Below the pieces are notes generated by a model. That model saw only the letters and a program-made list of their open reading frames with translations, ran no database searches and was not told the origin of the DNA. Positions 24,300-35,765 of a DNA stretch of 64,000 nucleotides are shown here, piece by piece (position 1 is the first letter of the stretch; every line of letters starts with the position of its first letter). The DNA is taken from the NCBI RefSeq assembly GCF_019703515.2, contig NC_059388.1, forward strand, positions 2,431,501 through 2,495,500, written 5' to 3'. The translations under genes and the position numbers were made by a program. The DNA is from Myxocyprinus asiaticus. Lineage: Eukaryota > Chordata > Actinopteri > Cypriniformes > Catostomidae.

Positions 24300-25984
24300 A
24301 TGGACAATTGTTGCTTGGAATTTTATGTTATAAGATTTGTTAATTTTTAAAATTGTAAAAGTTTTTAATTTTAAAATGTTTTACAATTTTCAATGTTATT
24401 TCATATATGAAAAATGTTGCGAGAATCGCTTACACATTACATATCTAACATATCCTACAATATCAGTCGGACAAATAAAAAAACATGGCCGCCAGCAGCC
24501 AATCAAATTTCAGCAGCTAATAACAGCAAATCTGAATGGCCAACTGTTACAAAACTTGAGATATTTGTAGACAGTGTCAGAATGAGGCTGTGTACCAAGT
24601 TTTATGAAACTCGGCCATAAGGTGGCGCTATAACAAGGACATTTACATTTTCGCCAATAACTCTGCAACCGTGTTGAATAATCTCAAAATTCTTTTTTCC
24701 TCTAATTCCTTGCACCAAGACCTACATAATGTTTATCTTCGTTTTCTTGCATTTTATAAAATGTTTCCGCTATTCTAATTTTCTAAAAAAAGCAACTTTT
24801 TCTAACTCCTCCTAGGCCGTATATATCTGATTCTCATAGTCTACTGTGAACCCTCCTGACAAAATGTTATCAAAGGAATTTTGATTCGTCGAAGCGTTGC
24901 GAAGATATAAGCCAACGATTTGGTCAGGCGTCGTCCATTTTGTCCGTATTGACCAATATCTACCAAACGAAAAGGCCAAATGTTCATGTGTGAGGTTCTG
25001 AAATGTGACCGTATAGTGCTGCTCGTCACTATAACTTCATTATATTTCTGCATAACTTGTCCTAAACATTTGTAATTTACCTTGCTGGAAATATTTATAC
25101 AGATTTAACCTAATTAATTACATAATTACGCATTGTTTTGCAATAATTTTGAGTAGAATGATCTATTATTATACACAATCACTGCAATCACTGCTTCGTT
25201 CATCAGGTGTGCATTTTTAATATTTAGTTTTCACAAATTGCTCTGTGGATAGAGATGAAAGCTTCCAGGATCAATGAAGACAGTGTGTGTTGGTGTGTGT
25301 CTATTATAAACCCTCCTGATAAAAATTGATCAAAGGAATTTTGATTCGTCGAAGTGTTGCGAATATATAAGCCAATGAATTGGTCAGGCGTCATCCATTT
25401 TGTACGTATTGACCAATATCTACCAAACGAAAAGGACAAATGTTACAAAAACTTCATACACACATACAACAGTTTTACATTGCTCACAAACTCTGCATTA
25501 ACAATAACTTGTCTGCACATTTTAAGTCTGACTTTATCCTGTTTCAGGATCATTGAACACAAGACATCAGAATCATATTTAACACCAGTTTGCAAATTCA
25601 GCAACTTACAAAGTACATATACATATACAAATACATACCTTTTTTGCATACTTTGAAAGTTTTTAAAAGGCTTGAAACCCGACAATTGCTGCTTGCAGCT
25701 ATATTTGTAAATACATTTGAATGAGATGTTTTTTTAAAGTGAGATATAGATATTAAAATGTCTGTATGTTACAAAACTTGTCATACTGAACTAGACATCC
25801 ATATAAGCCACACATTTTGTAGCATCTCTTTACAAGTTTTTCTGTCATCGTTTGGACTCTGATCTACTTCGAGTCCTTCTCCCTCATTGCAGTACTTTCT
25901 CCCATATTTTACTTATTCATATTATTGTTGTTAATGACTACTATTTCTCAACAGTCCTTCATTCTGCAAGTTTTATGAAGTTAA
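24300..25984. repeat. AT-rich dispersed repeat with a ~145-bp direct repeat
   Basis: 24846-24988 and 25307-25445 are direct copies about 460 bp apart (shared: TCAAAGGAATTTTGATTCGT and TTGACCAATATCTACCAAAC). The surrounding sequence (GAAACTCGGCCATAAGGTGGCGCTAT) looks like a common fish interspersed repeat. No gene seen. Confidence 0.6.
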
Positions 25985-26690
25985 ACGTACGGATAGAGGC
26001 AGAGGACGTCAAATTTACCACCTCAACCTCCTTAAATTATGGAGAGAGGCAGTCCCTGTGTCCATGGCAATGGTAGTTCCGGAAAGGGTGGAGCTCGGGT
26101 CAGAGGTGAAGTTCAAAGTCGATTCATTCACCCCAGTCCCTTGTAGAGACCTCCTCTCACCTTCCCAGCTCATGGAGGTGGCCAGATTGCAAAAAGAGTT
26201 TGCGGACATGTTCTCTCCTCTTCCCGGTCGGACTAACCTCATACAGTACCATATCACTAGAGTGAAATCTGTACTCTGTGGCAGGCCGCTCCTACATGCT
26301 CCTAACTTCTCTCTCCCCTTCATTTTACAGACAGATGCATCAGAGAGGGGGTTGGGGGTCGTGCTCTCGCAGGAGGTGGAGGGCGTGGAGCACCCCGTGC
26401 TGTACATTAGTTGTAAGCTCTCTTTGAGAGAGACTAAGTACAGCACGATCGAAAAAGAGTGTCTTGCCATCAAGTGGGGGGTCCAAACCCTCCGCTATTA
26501 CCTGCTGGGGTGGCCTTTCATCCTCCACTCGGATCACGCCCCGCTTCTGTGGCTCCATCACATGAAGGATACCAACGCGCGGATCACTCGTTGGTACCTG
26601 GCACTTCAGCCTTTCAAATTCAAGGTGGTCTACAGGCCGGGCCCGCAGATGGTTGTGGCGGGTTCACTGCAACTCTAATAGACCGGCCCA
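25985..26690 (+). pseudogene. Gmr1-like LTR element pol fragment: RNase H kept, RT lost
   Basis: Plus-strand frame. It starts with the segment between integrase and RT (IYHLNLLKLWREAVPV at 30750 is its counterpart), continues to NLIQYHIT at about 26262 and then jumps straight to VKSVLCGRPLLHAPNFSLPF, the start of the RNase H region. The whole RT palm with its YLDD site is deleted. RNase H motifs remain: LQTDASERGLGVVLSQ (Asp), STIEKECLAIKW (Glu), LHSDHAPLLWL (Asp). It is oriented opposite to the gag and LTR that follow at 26766-28011, so the locus is rearranged. Confidence 0.8.
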
Positions 26691-26765
26691 AACCTCACAC
26701 CCACACCAGAGGCAGCAGCTTCCCCTACCTGAGAAGAAGAGTGGGAAGAGCTGGGAGAGAGAGAG

Positions 26766-27630
26766 ATGGGTTATTGGCATGTTAGGAGACCCCAGAGGTC
26801 AGGGAACTGGTCTCGGGGGAATGTTCCCCTGTTTCCGGGTGAACGGGACAGGGTGGAAGGAAGGAAGGGAGGGGGGGAGAGGGAGGGACCACAGAGAGAA
26901 AGAGTTCGGGGCGCGCCGGCTCCCGGATACGCTGCTAGATGGTCTTCTGCAAGCTGCACTGCTTCATCCAGCGACGCTGGTCGGTGGCACTGGACCCACT
27001 CTGCTGTCCCCTTCGGCAGTCAGGAGACAAACTGCTCCAACATCACGAGATTGATGACATCACTGATGTCTGTGTTTTCCTCAGCCAGCACCCACTGCCG
27101 GCAGGCATCACGGAGTTGTTGAACAAAGGCAACCGGCGACTGACTTTGCTCAGCGTCAGGGATCGGAACTGCTGGCTGTGCTCTTCTGGACTGCAGACGA
27201 CCTGCTGCAGGATGGCTTTCTTTAATATGGGGTATTCCAGGAGGTTGGCGACCAGAAGTTGTTGGGCCGCGAGCTGGGCCTTCCAGCAGTGGTAGGAGAT
27301 GGACTGCCCATTGCGCCGCTGCCATTTCAGAGCTTTGGCTGTTTGTTCAAAGGGCTCCAGAAATGCCTCTGGATCATCTTGCATCCCCATCTTAGCAAGC
27401 ATTACATGGGGGGTCACGGTGGTCGCCCCTCCTGGGGTATCAAGCTCTGCAACACCCATCGTTCCTCCTCTTGGCCTCGAAGGAGCGTCTCAAAACGCTG
27501 TTGTTTTTCCACCCTTAGACCCATGAGGGCCTGGTGTTGGGCCTGGTGGATGCTGGCGAGGGAATGGAAGACTTCCTCCAGCGGCGATGACAACTCCATA
27601 GCAGCGTATCCTTCCTCCTTCCTGGGTTTC
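26766..27630 (-). pseudogene. Gmr1-like Gag, broken frames
   Basis: Minus strand, starting next to the LTR at 27639. The frame 27635-27414 gives the Gag N-terminus (SIHQAQHQALMGLRVEKQQR). 27459-27043 gives the capsid beginning (MLAKMGMQDDPEAFLEPFEQ). Capsid continues in 27325-27020 with VAFVQQLRDACRQWVLAEEN and INLVMLEQFVS, the region related to vertebrate SCAN domains. 26959-26771 gives the C-terminal linker (QLAEDHLAAYPGAG). Frameshifts separate these pieces. Pol does not follow; instead pol sequence of opposite orientation lies next door. Confidence 0.75.
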
Positions 27631-27638
27631 GGCACCAG

Positions 27639-28011
27639 TGTAACAATGGTTCATTGTTGGGCAAATAAAGGAGGAAGCGGGAGCCGGTTTTGACGATCCA
27701 TGTGAGTCAGTTTTTAATTGATCAACAAACAGAAAATGCTTTTCAGCTTACACATAAAGCGTTGCTTCTCAGCATATACAAATAAAGACTCACTTTTCAG
27801 CATACATAAACACTAATGCATGTCCACATTAATGGACATGCAGTCTCTCATATGCCCCTCTCCCTCTCTCTGTGCACCGGGCCGTTTTTATCTCCCTCGT
27901 CTCTCACTGCAAACACAGAAACAGTAATTACCAGCAAATTAATCTCAGGTGAACCTCCTTACCATTTCCTCTCTCCCCAGATGGGCGCTCCACCACATCC
28001 ACGCCTCCACA
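27639..28011 (-). repeat. LTR of a Gmr1-like element
   Basis: 373 bp with TG…CA ends: plus strand starts TGTAACAATGG and ends CCACGCCTCCACA. The adjacent GGTTTCGGCACCAG (27625-27638), reverse complement CTGGTGCCGAAACC, is the primer-binding site. Different subfamily from the LTRs at 29480 and 33509 but with the same ends and PBS. Confidence 0.8.
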
Positions 28012-29479
28012 ATATAGGGCTTTACTGGTTGTTTAGATCAGTGTTACTATCAGAAATAATTAATAAATATTTCTTTAGTTATTAATTAATATTATTGCTG
28101 GTTATTAGCAATAATTAATAATTATCAAAGATAATTATTAATTATTAAAATAAATAGAACATTGATGAGAATCAATGTTAGCTTTTTTAAATCCTTTAAA
28201 TCAACAATTATCAAAGATAATCGTTAATTGTTAACATCGATGAAACATTAATTAAAATTAACACTAGCTTATTGATCATTCAAATTCAACCATCAAAGAT
28301 AATTATCAATTATCAAAAATCAATAGAATATTAATAGGGATTAACATTGACGGGGCACCACCCTGAAATCAGGGACTAATAACCAAATAGTAAAACAGTC
28401 TCAATATTAGATTGTTTTCTTAGGAAAATCGACATCCGAAGAATATCGAATTTCCGGAAAAAAAAAAACAATGAATGAAGGTTTGAATCCGAGCACTGAC
28501 ATCCCGTCAGCACGACACAGGCGTATGCAAAACAAACCAAAACACTTCTCTTTGTAATATAAACAAAAGTTTATTTATGCAGTAATATCAATTAATAATT
28601 AATACAATGCAGTCAATAAACTTCCGACTTACAACTACAAACTAAACAATGATATGATTAGATATGGAAATAAAAATAATTCTATAACACATAAGGTGTG
28701 TGTGTGGGGGGGGTGGGGGGGTGTGGATAGTAAGAGAGAGAGAGAATTAATTAAGTGACAGCCCTAAAGCCGATTTCGCGATAGTGGGAGAGAAAGCAGC
28801 TGTCAGTTTATCACTCAGAGACGCGGTGGACGGCTCATAAAAGTCCTGCGTTATTTGACTCTTTAATGGATGAACTCAGTTGCTGTCTCACCCGCGATGG
28901 TGAAATTGCACAACAATCCAATTTGGTTGGACCACAATACAGCAAAACAAATTTGTGATAATTAATACCCTGAGTATTAATAATGAGCGGACATGGCGGT
29001 CCGTAAACTGTACAAGCAAAAACCTTGAAACACAAGAATAACACACTATAATATTCTATCTCTGCCCAGACGTAAACCTCTTACTTGAATCGCATGAGGA
29101 CACAGGTAGAATGTGTTTTCCTCCATCCTTTAACTCTGACCCGGTTCCTTGAGGCTCGGGTGATGACGGGAGGCTGTTTCCTCGCTCTGTCGGCGGGCGG
29201 TACGGCTGTTGATTCTCGGCGGGCTGGCGGAAAACTCAGAAATGTCGACTTGATTGAAGATGGAAGAGAAATCTTTAATCTCTTCACTTCTGTAGTCAAA
29301 CGGATGAAGATGCGAATTGCTCGGCGGTCTCCTTCGGATCCGTTAGAGTGTTCAGTTACACCATACTAAGTGAGACTGTACCAGTGAGCATGGTGCTCCC
29401 ATGTGAATGCGAGGACATGATATTCCTTGATAAGATTGTGACTGTGTGCTGTGCCTTGACTTATATAGGAGGAACACCC
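28012..29479. other. No gene; AT-rich repeats then an unassigned block
   Basis: 28060-28350 is AT-rich, with irregular copies of ATCAAAGATAAT. From 28351 the sequence changes to GGGGCACCACCCTGAAATCA and runs to 29468 as moderately GC-rich DNA without a coding motif. The block may be part of an LTR of another element. The last 11-14 bases (GAGGAACACCC) belong to the LINE that continues at 33883. Confidence 0.5.
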
Positions 29480-29786
29480 TGTAACACTTCTCAATGAAAG
29501 AAGGAGGCGAGAAGCAGATTTCCTGTTTCAGGTAGGCATTTTATTCTCCTCGCTGCAGCAGATACACTCTTTCAGGGTTTTTACTCAATAATTCACTCTC
29601 ATAAATAAACAAACTTCTTCACAATAATAAACTCTCAACTTTGCAATAATAAACTCTTGGCTTCACAATATGATCTCTGGTACCCAGGCTCTCTCTCCCC
29701 TCTACTTGCGGTGTGGCTCTTTTTATGCCGCTCTCCCCGTGCTCACTGAAATTAGAGACAGGTGTTAGACATAATTTTTTAGTAAT
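29480..29786 (-). repeat. 3'LTR of the Gmr1-like element, truncated
   Basis: Matches 33509-33815 of the 5'LTR with about nine differences plus a short indel. The remaining LTR start (about 70 bp at the U3 end) was removed with RNase H by the deletion at about 29786. Confidence 0.88.
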
Positions 29787-30660
29787 TAGGCACGAACCTT
29801 CTATAATAGCCAGCCAGCCCCAGGAACTGTCTCACCCCCTTTTTGGTCTTGGGCCTCGGGCAGGTAGCAATCGCCGCTGTCTTGTCAATTTGGGGATGCA
29901 CCTGCCCGTGGCCCAAGTGGAACCCCAGATACCGTACCTCCACCCACCCAATCATGCTGTGAGTCCCGCTCGGCGCAGCGATCTCAGAACCGCCCTCAGA
30001 TATTGCATGTGCCGCTGCCAATCATTGCTGTAAATGATGATGTCATCTAAATAGGCAGCGGCGTAAGCTGAATGCGGTCTGAGGATTCGGTCCATGAGAC
30101 GCTGAAACGTAGCCGGGGCTCCAAACAAACTGAACGGAAGTGTCACAAATTGGTGTAATCCAAACGGTGTGGAGAAGGCAGTTTTTTCACGGGAAATTGG
30201 TGTCAAGGGGATCTGCCAATAACCCTTCGTCAAATCCAATGTCGAATAAAATCGAGCAGTGCCCAACCGATCCAGCAACTTATCAACGCGAGGCATTGGA
30301 TACACATCAAATTTAGACACTGTGTTGACTTTCCTATAATCCACACAGAACCGTACAGACCCGTCGCTCTTAGGCACTAGAACAACTGGGCTGGACCAAT
30401 CGCTGTGGGATTCTTTTATTACCCCCATATTGAGCATTGCATCCAATTCTTCCCAAACGATTTTCTTCTTGTGTTCGGGTAATTGGTAGGGGCGGCTAGG
30501 TACCACGACCCCTGGCTCAGTCTTGATGTGGTGGTGAATGAGATTTGTACACCCCGGTAGAGGGGAGAATACATCCGCAAACTCCTGTTGCAACCTAGCA
30601 ACCTCCGCGAGTTGACTCAGTGAGAGGTGGTCTCCGCAAGTGACCGGGGTGAACTGTTTA
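29779..30660 (-). pseudogene. Gmr1-like reverse transcriptase, truncated
   Basis: Part of the long frame 30998-29952. The RT begins near YQLPEHKKKIVWEELDAMLN. VLVPKSDGSVRFCVDYRKVN and STLDLTKGYWQIPL carry the first catalytic Asp; AAAYLDDIIIYSNDW is the YLDD active site. A small deletion near 29955 (after RRAGLTA) shifts the frame; homology continues as VEVRYLGFHLGHGQVHPQID to LAGYYRRFVPNY, then stops at the LTR. No RNase H follows. The RT would copy the element's RNA into DNA in virus-like particles; this copy is inactive. Confidence 0.88.
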
Positions 30661-30749
30661 TGTTTTGAACTCATCTCCGGTCCAAGCTCCGCCTTCTCGG
30701 GGACTACCGTAGCCAACGTCACAGGGACCGCCTCCCTCCACAATTTCAG

Positions 30750-31838
30750 GAGATTGAGGTGGTATATTTGATGTGCGCCCCCTCTATCGGTTCGTTTAAC
30801 CTCATAATTGAGATCTCCCACTCGTCGTGTGACCTCAAAGGGTCCTTGCCACTTGGCGAGTAATTTAGAGCTCGATGTGGGAAGCAATAAAAGCACTTTA
30901 TCTCTTGGTGCAAATTCCCTTAGCTGAGTTCCCCTGTCATACAGTCGGCGCTGTCGTTCTTGAGCTTGGAGCAAATTCTCCTGTGTTAGCTGCCCCAAAG
31001 TGTGGAGATTTGCTCTAAGATCAAGAACGTATTGAATTTCATTTTTACTGTTTGAAGGTCCCTCCTCCCAGGCCTATCGCAATACATCAAGCACACCACG
31101 TGGGCGTCGCCCATACAGCAGCTCGAATGGGGAGAAGCCAGTGGAGGCTTGTGGGACCTCTCGTACTGCAAATAACAGGGGGTCGAGCCATTTATCCCAA
31201 TTTCTAGCATCGTCGTGCACGAACTTACGAATCATGTTTTTGAGGGTTTTATTAAATCTTTCCACCAGGCCATCCGTTTGAGGATGGTATACGCTGGTGC
31301 GAATCGATTTAATACTCAACAACCCGTACAGCTCACGTAGTGTCCATGACATAAACGTTGTGCCCTGATCGTTGAGGATTTCTTTCGGAATCCCCACCCG
31401 GGAGATTATTTTGAAGAGTGCCTCCGCAGCACTGCGTGCTGAGATGTTGCGAAGAGGCACTGCTTCTGGATATTGCGTTGCATAGTCCATTAGGACCAAT
31501 ACAAAGCGATGTCCACGTGCTGACCGTTCTAATGGCCCGACGAGGTCCATTCCAATTCTCTCAAAGGGGACCTCGATCAACGGAAGAGGGCGCAATGGCG
31601 CTTTTGGGGTGGCCGGTGGGTTAACCAGCTGGCATTCGCGGTATGCTGCACACCACCTGCGGACATCGCCGCCAATGCCCGGCCAATAGAAATGGACTAT
31701 TAGACGGTTCAGTGTTTTCCTTTCTCCTAAGTGACCCGCCATGGGATTATAATGAGCCGCCTGGAATACCATTTCCTGACGGCTCCGTGGAATCAAAAGT
31801 TGGGTTGTATCCTCTTTAGTCTGAGCATCCTGTGTCAC
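30750..31838 (-). pseudogene. Gmr1-like integrase with one in-frame stop
   Basis: Zinc-binding HHCC region: HYNPMAGHLGERKTLNRL and CAAYRECQ. Catalytic DDE core: GMDLVGPLERSARGHRF, LNDQGTTFMSW, YHPQTDGLVERFNKT. The frame 31838-31074 ends at a TAG after RPRGVLDVLR and continues in the same frame as 30998 onward. The C-terminal GPY/F-type module follows (LLAKWQGPFEVTRRVGDLNYE), so a single stop separates the two parts. It would insert the cDNA into chromosomes with a 5-bp staggered cut, which agrees with the CACCC duplication. Confidence 0.88.
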
Positions 31839-32187
31839 TTCTATACAGCCGCCGATTTATAATCGCAAAATAGGGGTATGAAAGGGCGATGTCCGGCTGG
31901 AGTCATTGACCATCGATGACTCTCACTTGGTCGAAGGCGTGTTTGAGGGTTTCGTCTCGCGACTGCTCCAAAGGGAAATCCCCCTCAGGGAATCCCCTGA
32001 GAAGGGGAGGGGCTGCAGCCTCTCCCCCTCTCTCATCATTATGACATGGAGCTGTCGAGGACGGCCACCGGCTCCGCCTCCCCTGCAAGGGTATCGCACA
32101 TTGCACATCTCCCTAACTTCATACAGGACCCATCCGCACAAATTCCCTTTAATAAAACTCTAAAATCAGGCCAATCAGTCCCCAAAA

Positions 32188-32600
32188 TCAGCGGATGGGT
32201 GAGGCGGGAACTAACCGTGGCCTCCACTCTATGCTTTTTCCCCGGAATTTAATCGTCAGGGTCACCACCGGATACTTATGAATATCCCCGTGCACACATT
32301 TCACCCTCACCGTTTTACTTGTGCCCAACGCCTCGGGTTGAACCAAGCATTGGTGGATAGTGGTTTGATTACACCCGGTGTCCACCAACGCTTGGTGAGT
32401 ACCCCCCTTGACACTTACCAGTATTCGGTACGCTCCGGCCCAGTCGGGGGCAGCCTGTGGGAGGTCAGAGACCCGCACCACCGTCCCCAGCTCCATCAGA
32501 GGGCACTGATCCCAGAAGTGGTCCGGGTCCCTGCACCTCCAGCAGGCTGGCCCAGGCGCTACGCCCGCACTTGCATCGGCGGGCACCCCCCCTGAGGGGG
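32188..32600 (-). pseudogene. Gmr1-like nucleocapsid zinc knuckle and protease
   Basis: In frame 32865-32188. CWRCRDPDHFWDQC (about 32530) is a CX2CX4HX4C-type zinc knuckle. Downstream, KGGTHQALVDTGCNQTTIHQ has the DTG active site of a retroviral-type aspartic protease. The frame ends shortly after, with the link to integrase (32188-31838) in other frames, so the polyprotein is broken. Confidence 0.8.
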
Positions 32601-33477
32601 AGAGCAGCGGGGCATCGGGATAGGGGAAGGTGTCGCCTCCCACACCCGGGGAACTGGTCTCAGTGGCTGAAGTCCTCCTCGTCTGCGTGGGGCAGGAACG
32701 GGACCTGGAGAGAGAACAGAACGAGAGGAGAGAGGGGAGGGGAATGAGACAGGGGGAAGAGAGAGAGAGTGGGAGGGCTCTTCCGCCCTCGGGATCGCCG
32801 CCATGTGGTCCTCCGCTAGCCGGACGGCTTCCTCCAGCGACGCCGGGCGGTGGCACTGGACCCACTCCGCCGTCCCCTTTGGCAGTTGATGTATTAATTG
32901 CTCCAGTACCACCTGGTCGATGATCCCATCGACACTAGCAACCATCTTCGGCAGGCGTCGCGGAGCCATTGGGCGAAGGCAAACGGGCGGTCGGAGCTCT
33001 CCAGCTTCAGGCTCCGGAAGAGTTGACGACTTTCTTCCAGATTCCGACCAACCCGTTGCAAGATGGCTTAAGCCAGGAGGCTCGTCGCTGGCAGTTGTTG
33101 AGCCGCAAGCTGGGCTTCCCCGGACAGTAGCGGGATGAGTCGGGACACCCACTGGCCGAGCGGCTAGCCCCAGATCTCGGCGGTGCGTTCAAACAGAGCC
33201 AGGAACACCTCTGGGTCGTACGCCACCACATCTTCTGTAACGCAGGTGGGGGTAACGCCGTGTGGGTGTCCGGGGTCGCGGCTGGGGATGCCTCCTGGCT
33301 GAGGAGGCTCCAGATCGCCTGTCGGCCCTCTGCTTGAGCGCGCATGAGCTCCACAAACCGGCGGTCTTGATCTTGCCGGAGCTCAAGCAGGGATTGCTGG
33401 TGGCTCCGATGTAAGCCAGCGAGGGCTTGGAGGATCTCAGCCAACTGGGAGGACTCTACGGGGTGACTTCCGTCCAT
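32559..33477 (-). pseudogene. Gmr1-like Gag, frameshifted
   Basis: Start MDGSHPVESSQLAEILQALA at 33477, chosen because upstream codons run into the LTR. A Gln/Arg-rich, probably coiled-coil segment follows (HQQSLLELRQDQDRRFVELM). After frameshifts, capsid sequence continues in 33152-32559: DGIIDQVVLEQLIHQLPKGT and HRPASLEEAVRLAEDHMAA, the region related to vertebrate SCAN domains. Proline/serine-rich linker leads to the zinc knuckle. Confidence 0.82.
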
Positions 33478-33493
33478 CTTCAAACCTTTTCCT

Positions 33494-33508
33494 GGGTTTC
33501 GGCACCAG
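33494..33508 (-). other. Primer-binding site of the Gmr1-like element
   Basis: Reverse complement CTGGTGCCGAAACCC directly follows the 5'LTR end (...GTTACA). Same site as next to the LTR at 27639. Confidence 0.8.
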
Positions 33509-33882
33509 TGTAACACTTCTCAATGAAAGAAGGAGGCGAGAAACAGATTTCCTGGTTCAGGAAGGCGTTTTATTCTCCTCACTGCAGCAGATACACTCTT
33601 TCAGGGTTTTTACTCCGTTCAATAATTCACTCTCATAAATAAACAAACTTCTTCACAATAATAAACTCTCAACTTTGCAATAATAAACTCTTGGCTTCAC
33701 AATATGATCTCTGGTACTCAGGCTCTCTCTCCCCTTTACTTGCGGTGTGGCTCTTTTTATGCCGCTCTCCCCGTGCTCACTGAAATTAGAGACATGTGTT
33801 AGACATAATTTAGCTCAGGTGTAAGCACCCTTACCGCTTTCTTTCTCTCCGGAGAGATGCTTGACCACGCCCCCGCTGCCAC
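33509..33882 (-). repeat. 5'LTR of the Gmr1-like element, complete
   Basis: 374 bp. In element orientation it begins TGTGGCAGCGGGGGCGTGG and ends GAGAAGTGTTACA. A TATA-like TATGCCGC/TTTTTAT segment is present near 33757. Right boundary abuts the target duplication CACCC. Confidence 0.9.
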
Positions 33883-34115
33883 ACACCCCAATACTGACCC
33901 CCCTCACCATTCTAAACAGCACTGTGGCAGCAGTGGAGTCATTCAGGTTCCCCCCCCCCTTAAAGAACTATACACTTCCAGATTGAGGAAAAAGGCTGGA
34001 AAAATCACTCTGGACCCCACTCTGGACCCTGCCCATTACTTTTTTGAACAGTTGCCTTCTGGCCGATGCTTCAGAGCTCTGAGGACCAGAACCGTTAGGC
34101 ACAGGAACAGTTTTT
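33883..34115 (+). mobile_element. CR1/L2-like LINE, part 1 (interrupted)
   Basis: Plus-strand RT-region remnant: the codons for RNTP run up to the Gmr1 insertion at 29479 and continue here. An internal deletion joins CATTCAGGTTCC to CCTTAAAGAACTATAC. Then KKAGKITLDPTLDPAHYFFE and FRALRTRTVRHRNSF. It stops at GGAACAGTTTTT, where another LINE is inserted, and resumes at 36960. Confidence 0.82.
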
Positions 34116-34630
34116 CAAATCAAATCAAATCAAATCACTGATTTATTGTCACACAACCATATACACAAGTGCAATAGTGTGTGAAATTCTTAGGTGCAGT
34201 TCCGAGCAACATAGTAGTCGTGACAGTGATGGGACATATACCAATTTACAACAAACATCAGATTTACAACACAGTTTAATATCTAATATACACATAATTA
34301 CACATAACACAATATACAAATAATAACATACAATGTACAGTATACAATACACACAATATAGAATACACATTATACAATAAAAAAGTATATATAGTATATA
34401 TAAAATGTACAGTAGGTTGTATTGTACTGTATTGACATTCAGGCTGTCGGTTGAGAGTAAGTTGCCAGTGTGTTGTTAAGAGAGAATATAATATAATAAT
34501 AATATAATTTATGACAGTCCAGTGTGAGATATAAGAGTAAGAGTAATAAAGTGCAGTGCTGATGTATTTTGATCATGGGAGATCAAGAGTTCAAAAGTCT
34601 GATTGCTTGGGGGAAGAAGCTATCATTAAG

Positions 34631-35570
34631 TCAGCTGGTGCGGGTCTTTATGCTGCGATACCGCCTGCCTGATGGTAGCAGTGAGAACAGCCCATGGCCC
34701 GGGTGGCTGGAGTCTCTGATGATTTGTGTTGCCACACAGTCATGTGTGTTCAGGGAATACAGGAGTGGGCTGAGAACACAGCCCTGTGGGGCTCCAGTGT
34801 TGAGGGTCAGTGATGAGGAGGTGTTGCTGTCCATTCTAACCACCTGGTGTCTGCTTGACAGGAAGTCCAGGATCCAGCTGCACAGCGAGCTGTTTAAGCC
34901 CAGAGCCCGGAGTTTCTCATCAAGCTTGGAGGGCACTATGGTGTTGAATGCTGAGCTGTAGTCTACAAACAACATTCTCACATAAGTGTTCTTTTTTTCC
35001 AGGTGGGAGAGAGCAGTGTGTATTGTAGATGCAATGGCATCATCAGTGGAACGGTGATGCCAACTGCAATGGGTCTAGTGATGGAGGCAGCACAGAGCAG
35101 ATGTAATCTCTGATTAATCTCTCAAAGCATTTGCTGATGATGGGGATCAGAGCAACAGGACCCCAGTCATTTAAGCAAGTGATTTTGGATTGCTTTGGAA
35201 CAGGCACAATGGTGGACATTTTAAAGCATATGGGGACTACAGACAAAGAGAGGGAAAGGTTGAAAATGTCCGTAAAAACACCAGCCAGTTGGTTCGCGCA
35301 CGCTCTGATGACGCGGCCCGGAATTCCATCTGGACCTGCGGCTTTGCGGATAATCACCCATCGGAAGGATCGGGTTACATCCGCTACAGAGACGGAGAGT
35401 GAACTAACCACTGTAGCTTCGGCCGCGAGAGCTCTCTCCGCGAGGGCGGTGTTATTTCCCTCGAAACGAGCATAAAAAGTATTTAGCTCATCCGGGAGAG
35501 AGGCAGCGGTTTTCACGGCAGAGTTTTTATTCCCTTTAAAGTCCGTGATGATATGAATTCCCTGCCACAT
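34631..35570 (-). pseudogene. LINE reverse transcriptase, deleted and frameshifted
   Basis: 35570-35043 gives the RT start (RKAAGPDGIPGRVIRACANQ, VPVPKQSKITCLNDWGPVAL). 34981-34631 continues with [20 protein letters not shown] (first catalytic Asp) and [20 protein letters not shown]. The FADD/YADD block is missing because of the deletion. Reads as one protein with the endonuclease upstream. Confidence 0.82.
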
Positions 35571-35765
35571 GCTTCTAGAGTTGGTGGTGTTGAACTGTCC
35601 TTCAATCTTGTTCCTGTACTGATGGTTTGCTGTTCTGATAGTTTTTCGGAGGGCATAACTGGCTTGTTTATGAGGTCAGTGCATCAAGTGCTGCGCGAAC
35701 ATCGCTATTAATCCAAGGTTTCTGGTTCGGGTAGATCAGTATTGTTCTGGTCGGAACGATGTCCT

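Larger units (their letters stand above)
29480..33882 (-). mobile_element. Gmr1-like LTR retrotransposon (integrase before RT)
   Basis: 4,403 bp flanked by a 5-bp target duplication CACCC (29475-29479 and 33883-33887). In its own orientation: 5'LTR 33882-33509, PBS, gag 33477-about 32450, protease, integrase 31838-31074, reverse transcriptase 30660-29780, 3'LTR remnant. Integrase upstream of RT within a Ty3/gypsy-type pol is the diagnostic order of the deuterostome Gmr1 group. RNase H and the first part (about 70 bp) of the 3'LTR are missing: a deletion joins RT at ...GYYRRFVPNY directly to the LTR at about 29786. The LTRs differ by about 3% over the shared 300 bp. Confidence 0.9.

Noticed and set aside
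26058..26678. 206-codon frame as a possible host gene
   Set aside because: It is a Gmr1-like pol remnant with RNase H motifs and a deleted RT.
32278..33138. Several plus-strand frames of 68-105 codons
   Set aside because: Shadows of the Gmr1 gag and protease on the other strand.
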